In this document: one piece after another, positions 1 through 12,593 of the stretch
Layout of the letters: every line of letters begins with the position of its first letter
Position numbering within the stretch: position 1 is the first letter of the stretch
From: Ostrinia nubilalis
Lineage: Eukaryota; Arthropoda; Insecta; Lepidoptera; Crambidae
Assembly: GCF_963855985.1 (NCBI RefSeq)
Contig: NC_087092.1
Span: 11,160,001-11,224,000 of the forward strand
Length of the DNA stretch: 64,000 nucleotides
Direction: 5' to 3'
The notes under the pieces: generated by a model
The model's input: the letters and a program-made list of their open reading frames with translations, nothing else
The model's database searches: none
Told to the model about the DNA's origin: nothing
Made by a program: the position numbers and the translations under genes

Positions 1-110
1 TGTAAAGTTTCATCAAAATCTGTTCAGTAGTTTTTGCGTGAAAGAGTAACAAACATCCAGACATCCATTCAAACTTTCGTATTTATACTATTAGTAAGAC
101 TAGTAAGAAG
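1..110 (+). mobile_element. 3' tail of a retroposon, cut by the window edge
   Basis: TTTCATCAAAATCTGTTCAG-TAGTTTTTGCGTGAAAGAGTAAC-AAACATCCA is a tail commonly seen in Lepidoptera at the 3' end of degenerate retroelements, ending in short ATCC/AGTAAG repeats. The element type is not certain. Confidence 0.5.
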
Positions 111-209
111 TAAGATAGTTAGATGAAATATTTTAGTTATTTGTTTAATAATAATAATAATTATTATTTATTTATTTATTTCTTAGCTCTGTCTGATAAT
201 GGATCTGGA

Positions 210-241
210 GGAGTTGCAATGGCCACCTCCATTGCAACTCC
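210..241. repeat. small perfect hairpin
   Basis: GGAGTTGCAATGG and CCATTGCAACTCC are complementary, 6-nt loop. It lies in a GC-richer patch (200-350) that may belong to the retroposon starting before the window. Confidence 0.6.
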
Positions 242-1217
242 GTAACAAAACAATAGAACCCCATGGAGTTTGGGCTTGTGTGATTCGCCTTGACGAATAC
301 TTCGTCCCTAAATGATATCCAGGGTCCGATGATAGAGCTGTAAGAGGGCATTTTTTTTTCACTATGTGACTGTCTTTATTTTGTACTTAATATATATTTT
401 ACATATTATACCTATTCGTGTTTCATTATTATTAATCGAAATATAAAAAAATTTGAAAGATTACATAAACTCTATTAAAATTTTAAATTAATTTATCAAG
501 TTTTAATACCTTATTCTACCTTAATATTAATAACTTATATCAAGTCTTAATCACGGCTCAAGATTTTTTTGTCCATTTCGGCGTTCTTTTTACTCTTTTT
601 ACGTTGCGTTGACAGTTTGTACCTAAATTCGCGCGGAACTTTTTTGTGAAATGGCTCTTAATTTATGACAAATAATCAATGCTGTTCTTAAAGAGTCCTA
701 ATGTCTAAAAAACCGAGACTGCCATTAGGTCTATTAACATCGCTTACCAAGTTTATGTCATGAAAAATAAATCAATTTATATTCTGTATTTATTTACATT
801 TAACATTTATTTGTTCGAGATAATATCTGTTTTTAACAAAACAACTGAATGACACTATTTCCCACGGTAAGGGTTCCCCCAAGTATCTAGGACATTAACA
901 AAACCATAAAAGTTATTAAAGTTACTCAATAAAATTATACGATTTATGCAAACATTTATTATACCTCTCATCCTCTTATTATTCAGTTTCTCTGCTACAA
1001 CATCATTTCAAATTCCTTTACAGAAAGTAACAAAACAACCTCGTATTGTTTCTAGACCATTCCACCGTCCTAAGTTCTCTTCAATTCCAGTGTAGCCACT
1101 CCATCAATTAGCTGGCCCCCACTTATCTGATCCGCGAGCCAGCTCGTTCATTAGAGACAAGAATTGGAACTGCGAACTGAAATGGCCTAGCCCTTTGTTG
1201 TTAATAATCATTATTTA

Positions 1218-1735
1218 GGCTGAGTTTCACCACATAACTTTAACCGTTACTATAACGATAACAGGTATTAATTTTCGTATGAAGTTTGACAGAATTTTAA
1301 GAATAAGAATAAGAATACTTTATTCAGCATAGAAAAATAAAATAAATATAAAAATATTAATTAATTAAAGGAGGTTTGTTAAAGTAAGATGGCGCAACCC
1401 AATAGCCAATGGCGATCTCCTGCGTTGCCCACTCATATGGCTCATGGTGGAAACAGTCAGATTTTTAGTGGGTAGGCTCTAGGTACCCTCCTGGTAGGGA
1501 AAGCCCAACATAACCCACTAGCTGCCCCCGCGGCTGGTGGGTATGCAATTTAATGCATTTTCCTGACGAGGTCGAGTGTCTTGCGCTGCTTCTTCTCAGC
1601 ACTGGCCCATTTATTGTCCCGAAGCAGTGGTAGGGTTAATACTGGGACGTGTAAAAGTGCTTTTTAAAAACCTAATTGCAAAAATAAATGAGTTTGAGTT
1701 TTTTTATGAGGAAAAAAGATGGTGCAACCCAGCCT
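1218..1735. mobile_element. broken MITE family A copies with insertions
   Basis: A left end at 1218 (GGCTGAGTTTCACCACATAA, preceded by TTA) meets a right-end piece at 1377-1400 (GTTAAAGTAAGATGGCGCAA). Between them is a retroposon-like tail with AAGAATAAGAATAAGAATAC and TTTATTCAGCATAG. 1400-1570 is a GC-richer block (AGTGGGTAGGCTCTAGGTAC) of retroelement type I cannot place. A second right end follows at 1710-1735 (AAGATGGTGCAACCCAGCC). Confidence 0.5.
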
Positions 1736-2522
1736 TATTAGTTCAAAATATTGTCGGATGTGGTCGATGTGCAATAGTGAAAAATAAGCATTTTGTAATT
1801 TGTTATATTAGGCGAACGAAGGGCAAACGATTGCAGTAATCATTGCAGAATACAGAACAAATTATAATTACCTTTAATAAATGTATGATTAGTACTAAGA
1901 AGCTCTCTAATTAATTAATAAATATGATATATGATTTGCGCAAATACATATAGTATACTAATATGTCTAAAATTTTAAATCATTAATTCCATATTTCACT
2001 CTTTATTACTCGTTGATCGATTCTCACAGTTCCATTAAAAACCTTCCTAATAAAAGGCTTTGAGTAAAGTAGGTTTCTATGAAATTGTTTATTTCAAAGG
2101 AAATAAATTCTATTACTGCTAACAGGTATATCATTGACATCCATTATGACTTACTTACTTATTCAGCTAGGATTGCCACGTCTAGTCGACATAATTGGCC
2201 CGGCATGCATATTGCATTATGCACTCCGCCATACAACGCCAGCCATGCGGCTCGGCTCATCGATTTTTCGTTATCTTCAGCTGCAGGTTCATTTAAATTT
2301 AAAACTATTAATGTGCTTATAAGCCACGAGACCTAGATTTCAATTTTAGCGAGGTTTTTCTGGTCCACTCGCTTCGAAATGCAGGTCTCGATACCAGGGT
2401 AAAACCAATACTAATCTAGATATTCACGTTTCTAATATGGGTCAATTGCGACAGAGTATTTTTATACACATATCATTAGAGTTGCTGAAGTTTAGGTACC
2501 TACCTAGTAGAAGCACAGAACA

Positions 2523-2724
2523 GTACCTCTAGTAGGAAAAACTTTCGAGTTCGTTTCGTTGCGTATTCAAAGTGTCATCGAAAAATTTTGTATGAAAAAT
2601 TAAACAGCGCCCCCTATATTATAGCCGCCCTAGGGGGCGCTGTTTAATTTTTCATACAAAATTTTTCGATGACACTTTGAATACGCAACGAAACGAACTC
2701 GAAAGTTTTTCCTACTAGAGGTAC
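2523..2724. repeat. perfect palindrome with 94-bp arms
   Basis: Arms 2523-2616 and 2631-2724 are exact complements by my reading, with a 14-nt loop. The arm begins GTACCTCTAGTAGGAAAAAC and ends in AGCGCCCCCTA. Zero divergence suggests recent formation or ongoing repair between the arms. A diverged relative is at 14763-14952. A fold-back MITE is the likely source. Confidence 0.9.
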
Positions 2725-4197
2725 AGAGTTCATAAAATTGTTACTAGTGGCCATAACCATAAAGCTGTTACCTATTTAAATGCAGTACCTAGTGTCGACG
2801 ATCGATTCGTGATGGTAAATAATACTTACAAGTTTACGAGTGAAGTCAGCTCCTGACGATTGCGTCTCTTTTGCTGATAAGCAGACGACTCTATAGTCTT
2901 TAAGAAGCATTTCCAATATACAGGGTGCTATGGATAAAATGTCAAATTAATGTAAAAGACACGTAAACCCCCATGGTTCGTCACCTCAAAGCATGTGGCA
3001 AACGTAGTCTGCGCTATTTCGCTTTCTTGGAAGCATTTATTTACTAGCTAGTTACTTAGACACAATCACTTGCATTATATTATCTGCCATTTATGCTATA
3101 TTATATCGTTATGATGATAACAGAGCAGAAAGCACCGGCCTTGACGCATGCGATACGAACATCCGACCTGTGGTTAACTCCATAGACTTGCAGTTAAGGT
3201 AATTGGTATTCTGAATGCATAAAATAATCATAACCGTGACCACTGAGTGAAGGGCTCACCTGTGAGACAGATACGTGACAAATAATGCACACAAGGTAAT
3301 GTCTAAGAAAATATGTCGAAGAATGCTAAATTGCGCCGACGCATGCTTACGATGGCGTTTTACTTTAGCATCTGACACAGTCTCGAAGTTTCTTACGGTA
3401 TTTTTTCTCAGTAAGTAGGTTTTGGTAATTTTTAGACAATCATACCAAATTAGACAGACAGCGAAAAAACCGAGTTAGACCGAAATTACATCATTTGTAA
3501 GTAAGTACCTAATCTGAATGAAGGTAGTTAACTTATTTTCATTACCTATTTGAAGCCTTAGGACTTATTTATTTATTTATTTAGGACTTGTACTTATAAC
3601 ATTCTCTATTCTGTACCGAGCTTGCGAAAAGGGATAAGTGTGAGTTTTGCTCGACAGAATATGATGAATGTGTTTGTGAAGGTATTAATTAAATATTTTA
3701 TTCAGGCTAGGTATTATCATAGTTTTTATCTATAGTTTACTATTGTCAAACTACTTCTAAACTAGTTACTACTTACTACTCTAATATTGAAACAAAGACG
3801 AATTTCGCCAGTCTAGTCGCCTTACTTACTACAAACTGCTTTTATATTCCATACAAATCACTCATGCTAACAGCTGTAAAAAGTGTTATAGCCGCGATGC
3901 GCTCTCATTCGTGCAAGGACTGATTCCGCCACATCTGACCATAATATGGCGGTCTATTGTCCCGTCCAATGGCTTTTCACGCCACAACGCCTCGCATTGT
4001 ACCATTGTACAGTCAGCTGCAAATATGCCGTAGGGACGTGCTCAATAATTCTGTACACATACACATACCTTATAGTGCACGTAATATGGTACAAAGTGGA
4101 AAGAGCCAAACAAGGCTGCTGCTGCTACAAGCTTATTAGGAACTTATCTGTCAGATAATGTACCCGGTAAAACTAGGAACCTTTCTTGTTTCTATGA

Positions 4198-4361
4198 GGC
4201 TGAGTTGCACCACCTTACTTTAACCGTAAGTAAAACCGTAACCGGTGATATTTGTATGGAGTTTGAGTTTTTTCATTTTCATTCATTTTTTTCATTCATT
4301 CATTCAGTTTGACAGACTTTTGACGTCTGTTAAAGTTAAAGTAAGATGATGCATCCCAGCC
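4198..4361. mobile_element. MITE family A copy with internal ATTC expansion
   Basis: GGCTGAGTTGCACCACCTTA at the left; the right end is AAGTAAGATGATGCATCCCAGCC, with CCAG where the left arm predicts TCAG. A run of TTCATT repeats at 4267-4306 makes it longer than its relatives. Confidence 0.7.
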
Positions 4362-5283
4362 TTATAGTTTGATGACTGGCATGAATATATGTAATTCTAT
4401 CGTTAGAACATCAGACTTTTGTAACATTTTATCTAGTGACCTTACTACAAATGAGAGTTAGTTTATATTGTACGTCTACTGTTATTATAGAGCTATTAAA
4501 ATATAACAAACAACGGAAATCATGAAAATACATTCGTGTTTTATGAAAATTTGTTGTGTCGTAAGATTGCTAACTCATACAATAAGTAGGTAGGTACCTA
4601 CAAGATGATGTTAAAAACAGGAAGGTGTTTTCCTTTACATTCAAAACAAGATTTTTAAATGAACGTTTTAATTTAAGACTTATTTTTTATTTGTTAGTAA
4701 CTCTTAATTATTTTCAATGAGTAAGAAGGCATCCATTGAAACCAATTAAGCTTTATTATCGCCTGCGGCCCCGAAAGGCGTTTAACTACCTTCAGTAAAT
4801 CAAGATTACAGCATCTTTGCCAAAAATAGGACGAAAAAAATATTTACGTAAATACAGGGTGTTGATTTCAATACTCGCCATATTTAGGGAGTTGATTAAG
4901 TAGCTTATTCTGATCACGAATCAGTAAAAAAATTGACTTAGAAAAAATTTAAAAAGAACTTTAACTTTAGTTAGTCAAAGAAAAATACCTATTTACACTA
5001 CCTACATTACGTGACTGCCTTCAGTAGGCTATCTGACATGATAAGCGAGCGATCCGCGTAGCTCGATGGTGCCGCAGTGTAAAATATTGCAGTATTGCGA
5101 GCAACAGTACAACTGTACTCAAACAAAATCAACAAATAAATCAACTGATTTCCCACGGAAAATATTCGCTAAACATCCAAGTAGGTAAATACTGTAAAGT
5201 CTTAATTAAGTTGTAATAGGAAAATTTTGTTACAATATAGCCCTATGTGCTGTCAACTATGCATAGGAGTTACAAAGTAAACA

Positions 5284-5411
5284 TACAGGGTGGGCAAAAA
5301 CTTTTTGCCAATAGCAACGCTTGATTTGTAAATTCTAAACCAAAAAAATCATGAGATTATGCACAGATTCAAATCACGTACGTTTTCGAGAAAAGTTTTG
5401 GCCCACCATGT
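5284..5411. mobile_element. short TIR element
   Basis: TACAGGGTGGGCAAAAACTT at the left and complement ACATGGTGGGCCAAAACTTT at the right. Similar CAGGGTG words stand alone at 2920 and 4855. No coding. Confidence 0.5.
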
Positions 5412-7891
5412 TATTTAGCTTCATATGCAGTTGTAACTTTTATCTAAGAAATAAATTAATGTCCACTAGGTACTGCTTCTATGCATTTACGTTTACTACA
5501 AGAATCCCACACGAATGAGTGTTATAATCAGCGATAAAACACGCCATACTGAATTCTTCACGCCATTAAGTTATGAAAACGACAATAAACAAGTCGGTGG
5601 AGCTTGACGCGCGGTCATTGATATAGTCATTTACACCTTTGTTTGTTTGCGCGTCAAAAACTGGCCAAGTGCGAGTTAGTCTTGTCGCATTAGAGGTTCC
5701 GTATCCTCACTCATCTTTAATTTTCTTATTTGAACCTAAAATTATATTATCAGTACCAAAATTTTATGTAAGTCGTTTCAGTGAAACTTTGTCACAAAGT
5801 TTCACATTTATACTCGTAATATAAATATTATAGTAGAATTGATAAGGGAATTGGACTCTACCTAGGTACTCACAAAATAAATAATTCAACCCGTCAACTC
5901 AAAAAACCATTTAAAATTGTGAATGTTCCTAAGTGATAAAGAAGAATCAGAAAAAAACAGGCAGATAACTCATAAAATCTCAATTGACCTACCTCTAAAT
6001 AATGCCCGCCAGGTGTTGTAATCCTAAGATTAAACACGGTCTCCCTAAGATGGGATAATCTTCGACTTATCGGAATAAAAAATAAAATTTCGCGAAACCG
6101 AGCTACGCGCAAGTAAGTGTAAATGTTAGTCAAAACTCATAATCGGTTATAACCACTTTTAACTGATTTTTGCAGCCAATAGTTTAGTTAGTGGTTTTGA
6201 GCAGGGCCGTTAATCAAAACCACTTTTGACTGTTTGCAGTCTTCGCCTGACTTGCGACTTGTAACACTTATGTGATTTGTGCATATAAAATGATGACATC
6301 AAAGTTTTGACCAAGGGTATCGGTTTAGATTTCAATGATTTTTGCAGTCAATACCGGTTTTGACCGATTGTGAGTTTTGACTGTAACATAAATAACGTGT
6401 AAGTGTTTATCATAAATATTATGAAATGCTCGTAGCCATTAAATAATCAAACATGAAAACTTACGTACCCGCGTTTTGTATATATCTACCCGTCAATCAC
6501 GAGGTCTCATATGAAGCTTTGATGTGATGTAAAATATAAAGGGTGTGGAATATTTATGAGTTCCCGAGCTACGGTTTCAGTTCAATATTTATAACCGTGA
6601 CCCGGTCACCCTGTATTTAGTATGCGACGTCGTTAAAGGGTGAATAGTTAGTAAGTTTAAAGTTACAACACTATCAAGCAGCACTACATATACTAAAGTT
6701 ACTCTCTTCTGTGGCTTCTGACCCGTTGATTTATCTAAAAAAGAGTTTTTAGCATCAATTTGAAGAGTGAATTTTTTTATTTTATGTCAACTTTACCTAA
6801 TTTAAAACAAAAGTTTGCTCATGTCCTCTAAGGTCCATAAGGGTTTTCGCGATTGAAAAATCCGCCAGATGGCAATACGTAGACGCGAGGTCCAAATGCT
6901 GCATGATTGGCTATTTTTGACATGACATTGACAGATATGTCAAAATCCACCAACCTCTACCTAAACCTACCTTTATAGCTCGTCTCATAAATACTTACAA
7001 CGATAACAATTTCTATAGAGCACTTTACATCGTTCCATTGATGGCTTTCATTGAAAGGAGAAATTTATAACTAACGTTCATAAGTAATATCGTTGTACCG
7101 CATGTAATTATGGCTCTAGTTCGCGAAAGTGCCGATTTTCTTTACTTATTATAGAGCAGTTAACGCTTCAATAGTAATTTATTATCAATTCAATAGTAAT
7201 TTATTCGCTATAGGTACAAGTTTAGGACGTTTAATTAATTTTGGTAGGCCTACTAAAACTAAGTCGCTAAAATAAACTTTGTTTTGTAACGCTGTCCCAC
7301 ATAATACTTAGTACCTTACTGATTGCACTAGACGAGAGACTAGAATATCAAATTAATGTCTTGAAAAACCAAATACAGCATTAGTAGGTAGGTACATTGT
7401 AGAAAATTATAGGAGTTCCAATAATTAATAGGAATTTTACAGATACAGATAGTATTGAAACAAGTAGTGTAGATATAAACAACCCGTTTTTTTCTTATAA
7501 ATAGAAAGATCACTTTGTCTGTTTACTCAGAGAAAAATGAAAGCTACCCGTGTTTTAATTACATTTCGGGCTTACACTTCCCCGTCTAAACAGTGTGGTA
7601 AGCTTTTAAAAGCTTCACACCTCCAGTTAAAAGTTGTAACAATGGTCAGGGGCGCTAGCACTCTACGTTTCATATGAAAAAACTCCGAGGGCTGAGTAGG
7701 GTAGCCAAGCATTTTATGAACTGGACATTTAATGAAAGACGTTAAATAGAAAATTCTAGAAAAAGGGCCTACCATTTTGATAATTATACCTACAAACTTT
7801 TGTGAAAAGAAAACTCTTTTGGGCAAACGCCCAGAAGATGCCTAATTCACCATTTATAAGAGATCCAGCAAAGCGCTTTGTTTAAATACTG
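5412..7891. other. no gene seen
   Basis: AT-rich. 6140-6370 has several near-copies of a word pair (TAACCACTTTTAACTGATTTTTGCAG / AAAACCACTTTTGACTG / CGGTTTTGACCGATTG). The short open frames here have no recognisable content. Confidence 0.5.
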
Positions 7892-8036
7892 ACACCCGTA
7901 TTCGCAAACGATGCTTGCTTAAGTGAAGCAGCAAATTAAATGCTCTGCATTGAATAGAGCTCTGTGATTGGTTCGTGTGTGACCCTGTGCATCCGCGCAC
8001 TGTGAGACCTCATAGTAATATTTGTGAATACGGGCG
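7892..8036. mobile_element. MITE family B copy
   Basis: ACACCCGTATTCGCAAACGA at the left and ATTTGTGAATACGGGCGT at the right. Internal TTGCTTAAGTGAAGCAGCAA, GAGCTCTGTGATTGGTTCGT and TGTGACCCTGTGC are shared with 21075-21218 and 28327-28472. Confidence 0.75.
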
Positions 8037-11000
8037 TGAGTAATATAAATAATAAGACTTGCTACTATTATTAGTAGCAAGTGACTAATAAGTGATTCTA
8101 ATACTTAACACATTACACCTGAACCCTTACCTACACGACCACATCAAAAGCTCGAATATAATTCCCGTACACACGTCACAACTCAATGTAAATTCCTGGT
8201 TCCTTCTGTGTAGGCACCCACCCCATTTCGGCGTAACGTAATGTTTCAAACGGCTTCTCAAATATAAATGAACTGCGGCGTTCTCGCGCCCACCCGCTTT
8301 GCATGCATGGGAATTGCCAATACCGATGTGTTATTTAGTAGTACATCGCTTGCCAGCCGCTTAATTGCCTTTTAAGTCAGTATATGCAGATTTAAAACGA
8401 AACGTTCCAGAATATCCCGTTCAAATAACAAAAGAAGGTCGGCCATTTTGGAACACTGTTTAAACAAACGAGACTCGACAAAATTTTCCTTAATTCTAGT
8501 TTTACTTAATTTTAGAAGTAGGTATCTAAACTTCAAAAGAAAATAGACGTAACTTTACATTCAGACAAAAATATTTGTCTTAGAAGTTTATTCTTACTAA
8601 GATTATTATTTTAAAGTACATAGAATGAAATGTAAATGGTCTGAAGGAATGTAATTACAGCGGTTCTGTTCAACAAGAAATTTTCCAAACAGCACTACTT
8701 TTTGCTACAGTTTTAAATTAAAATCTTTGTAGGTACAGCCAATGCTCTATGCAAATAGCTTTTGGGTTTTTTCCTTATTTAACATCGCAGTAAATTGATA
8801 CAGTAAAACGTTTTAGAGGTCTTGAAAATGAAGTGAGGGGCGAATTTTGCAAGTGTACCATAGCAGTGTGATGAATACGTTATACCTACTATCATAATAA
8901 TAGGTACATATTTATTTTACTAAGGTACTACAGATAGGTTTATTATTACATAGATGAGTCGAACAGACAGTTGAATGAAGGCGGCTTAATTGCCTTTACT
9001 TTTGCCCGATTAAAGCTGGAGAAAGCGATTTAGGAGAAATTCGCTTTATTTTGCGATTCCGCAGGAATCAACTAATCCGAAAATCGACAAGAGACAGATG
9101 TGAATGTTTAATGAAATAAAGGTAACAACCTACACGATAAAATATTTAAGCGTGTGTAAGCTCACATCTGCTTTCTCACATAATTTTCGCTCTAACAGAG
9201 CTGAGCTTCAGCATTATGGTTTTTGCTCCATTTTCTTTGATGTATGTATGCTTGAGAGCTCCAGACGCTGCCTTTATGTTGAAATACCTTACTACGTCAT
9301 ACTGTAAGTGTTCGTGTCTCTGACGTAGTTTCTCTAAAGTTCTTTGTCTTTGATTATTTTATATTAACTGATATTATATCAAATTTCATGAGGCTTTATT
9401 GTACAAAATATTAATGTGATTAGATTAGGTAGAGTGGAACCTCAAAAGTTTTCGAGTCCTTACATTCTGTACAACTTCTAATGTAATAAATTATGCGAAT
9501 TGCAACAACTATACACGCATTCAAACTTCAATACAAATTAGTATCTGTCCCTTTGAAGAAAACCACGGAATGATAAATATGGGACATTTTCGAATTACAT
9601 TACCTGCGAGTATTGTACGCAAAAATACATTGTGATAAATGATGATTACAATAGCCTCAATTCTGTTAGCGAGGGTACAGCCTGTCAGTCTATTATTCAT
9701 GTGCCATATTATTTTCACATTTACTGAACATTTCAGTATTAAAAACTGTGATGATAGATTATTTTCAGATATCGATCACACTTCTAATAATAGGATCTAA
9801 AATGTACTTTTCTAATTGCGACTATTGATGGATCATTAAGTTCAACATTGTATCATTTTATGTACTTTTAATAGTAGTACTTATTTCGCAACAAATAATG
9901 TGTGGCCTAATGTGCTACCTAACTGACTATACTTACCTAGTTAATATTAACTAAAATAATTAATATCTACATTGTATTAACTCTTAGAATTAACCACTTT
10001 TCGTTACACCTCTACATGTACTCATATAAGTTTTCAAAAAATGCATGGATGTAATTTTTGATATTCTTTCCCGTTATATTTGTCTTCATATTATTTCAGA
10101 TTCTTAGTCTGTTTTAATGACTCCCACGTGAACTGAAATAATGATTCAATAGGACGATGACTCTATTGTTCTGATAAATTGAGATTAAAGATCCTTTTTA
10201 AATGCCAAAGGCCAATGTCTTTCTAAATAAATCGGAAAAAGATATTAGCTCTAGTTAAACGAAAGCTTCGAGTCTAATCTTAGGCAATTTAATATCAGAA
10301 ACTATGTTCAAATTATTATTGATATTGCTGATCGATATTACATAAGTTTGAGTACTAATAATGAGAATCTCGGAATCCCTAATACCAATACAAATTCCTG
10401 GTAATTTTCTAGTTCCTATCCGTGTACTTACAGATAGTTTCCAGCTACGTAGCTAAGGGTAAACTTTCGCTCAATTAATTTGAGTGAATGTTTGCGTTCC
10501 CACTTAAATTAATTAGTTGGCTCGATGAACGCAAACACCTACTAGTGTGTACAACGCCGACTACCGATTCAGCCTTGCCTACTAGGGCTGCCATTATTTA
10601 CAGTGGCCGGACAAAAACTTAACGGACTCCGGACATTTGGATAAAAAATTATTTTCGTGGATGCCTCGAATGAATCGACAGACTAAGTACATTGTTTCTG
10701 CAAAATAGCTCCTATTATAGCTTAGGACGCCTACGCGCCTTGGTATTTACCTCGATGTGCCTTTATAGTTAAAACACTAACTTTAGCTGATAAATAATGT
10801 CTATGTAATTTAGGTAGTACCTAAATGAAATCATCTAACTAAAGTTTAATCTAATGATACGGCATTCATAGGATAGTCTTACAGATGCAATTTAAATTTA
10901 ATTTACAAAGTTCAGATGGCACCAGGTACGAAATGTTTTCTCAGAAATCCCTATCGGACTGCGGCCCCAGGGGGAACTCCAAAATAGAATCCGGGGACTC

Positions 11001-11519
11001 CCGGACGCATTGCAGCCCTAGCCTGAACTAACTTTGTAACTGTAGCCTACGCTTATAATAAGTACACATAAGTTAATCGCTTTTTACCGAGACCTTTTTA
11101 GATGTTACCGTTACAGTCGCATTTTTGTGACATCGTAAAAATACAATGTAAACTTTTTACACCTCTAGTGTTACGATGATTTATTACAATATCAAATTGA
11201 TTACTATGCACTATGACATTATTAAAGCATATTTTTATCGCCATCACTTTATTAGATGAGACTAGTTTTAAATGTTTATTTTCGATGGTACTGATGTGTG
11301 TCTAGATGTCTCTAGATAATCTCATGGAACCCCAAGCTGTCCCATGACTCTGCGGTTAGTTACTTTGTCTTTGATTTGCAGGTCTACTCTACGTATATGA
11401 AATTAATAAATAAAAAAAAATAAGATAATATTACATTGCAGAATATTAGGATCCCGGTATTTAAAAATAACGTTACATACGTTTTTAATAATCCCATGGG
11501 AATTAAAATTCGATCTCTA
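8037..11519. other. no gene seen
   Basis: AT-rich non-coding sequence; 9104-9307 and 9521-9718 are random open frames. A small inverted pair near 10450-10540 (GAATGTTTGCGTTC / GATGAACGCAAACAC) is the only structure noted. Confidence 0.5.
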
Positions 11520-11760
11520 ATTCGAATGCTTTAAAATCGTATCACTGTAAATACGGGTTTCGCGGAAATAGTTACTGTAGCTTAGAGCAAGCTGAGCGAA
11601 ACGTGTGTTTACTTGCGGTTAGGTCCGGAGCCGAGTCGACTCAATCGCGCGGAGTTCTGTTTGCACGAGACGAGTTGTTGTCTGTGTTGGTTCAGTTACC
11701 GTTTGTCAAATCGGAAATCGGATTTATTTCATTGAATTTTACCTACTTGAATTCTAAAAA
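11520..11760 (+). repeat. block duplicated at 12262-12410; possible promoter
   Basis: Shares with 12262-12410 the words TATCACTGTA-AATA-GGGTTTCGCGGAAA, TAGCTTA, GAGACGAG and CTGTGTT-G, in the same order. Contains TTCAGTT at 11692, an arthropod initiator-like word, and CpG-rich sequence just upstream (CCGAGTCGACTCAATCGCGC). It could be a promoter or non-coding exon for gene 1, but no donor is convincing. Confidence 0.4.
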
Positions 11761-11803
11761 TAATACGTGGCAGCAAACTTCGTCCCTTAAGATCCTATGT
11801 CCC

Positions 11804-11969
11804 CTAGACGGGGCAGAGGGCATCCACAACAGTCTTCCATCGCGTTCGGTCTTGAGATTCGCGTTTGATCTCGCTCCAGGTCTTGCCGATTTTCATCGCC
11901 TCGTCTGCTACAATGCGCCGCCAAGTTTGCTTTGGGGTTCCAATCCAGAGCCTGCTTGGGGATGTGATC
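11804..11969 (-). mobile_element. C-terminal remnant of a LINE polyprotein
   Basis: On the minus strand: DHIPKQALDWNP, then a short deletion/frameshift, then TPKQTWRRIVADEAMKIGKT, WSEIKRESQDRTRWKTVVDAL and CPV-stop at 11804. This is the usual C-terminal end of lepidopteran non-LTR retrotransposons (a basic GRP-x-x-TWRR segment, then QDRTRW). The plus-strand open frame over it is a shadow. Confidence 0.75.
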
Positions 11970-12261
11970 GCAAATAGCAAACTTACAAACCACTAGAAAA
12001 TTACATCAAAAGATGCGAAAATCTTTTCATCAATCACGCTTAAAACTATTTTAAATATTTTTCGTCAGCGTGTATCGGCTCACTAAGTATAGGTTCAAAA
12101 TACTACTGAAGTTAGCTCACATAGGACTCAAGAGAAATTCGTACTCTTACCGTCCGCGTATTCTTGTATCTCGTTTACATAGGGTAAGATATGGGAAGCC
12201 TTACCCTATGTAAGTAAATTGTGCGAATTCGCATATTTGGATTCGGATCCTCCAAAAATAG

Positions 12262-12410
12262 GTATCACTGTATAAATATGGGTTTCGCGGAAACGCTTCA
12301 TAGCTTACTGTGAAATTGTCTGTATGTGCAAGAGACGAGAAATCATTGCCTGTGTTTGTCTAATTGAATAGAGGTACTCGTACTTAATGAATTCCAGATT
12401 TGTAAACCTG
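12262..12410 (+). repeat. second, AT-richer copy of the 11520 block
   Basis: TATCACTGTATAAATATGGG then TTTCGCGGAAACG, TAGCTTA, AAGAGACGAGAAATC, all in the order seen at 11535-11680. The initiator-like word of the first copy is lost. Between the copies lie the LINE remnant and unrelated sequence. Confidence 0.5.
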
Positions 12411-12475
12411 TTTCAAACCAACTCCACTTGCATTTGTCTGCTTAAATTATTTTTGAGACAGCCGCAAGAGCCTTA

Positions 12476-12593
12476 GGGTGGGTTGCACCATCATACTTTA
12501 ACTTTGACAAACGTCGAAAATCTGTCAAACTCCATACAAAAAACACCGGTTATCGTCATTGTTACGGTCAAACTTAGGTGGTGCAACTCAGCC
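12476..12593. mobile_element. MITE family A copy, TTA duplication
   Basis: Inverted ends GGGTGGGTTGCACCATCATA and complement GGCTGAGTTGCACCACCTAA, TTA on both sides (12473, 12594). Interior AACTTTGACAAACGTCGAAA and CACCGGTTAT as in the other copies. Confidence 0.75.

Noticed and set aside
11603..11977. 124-codon open frame on the plus strand
   Set aside because: Its second half is the antisense of a LINE C-terminus that reads well on the minus strand; the first half has no family pattern.
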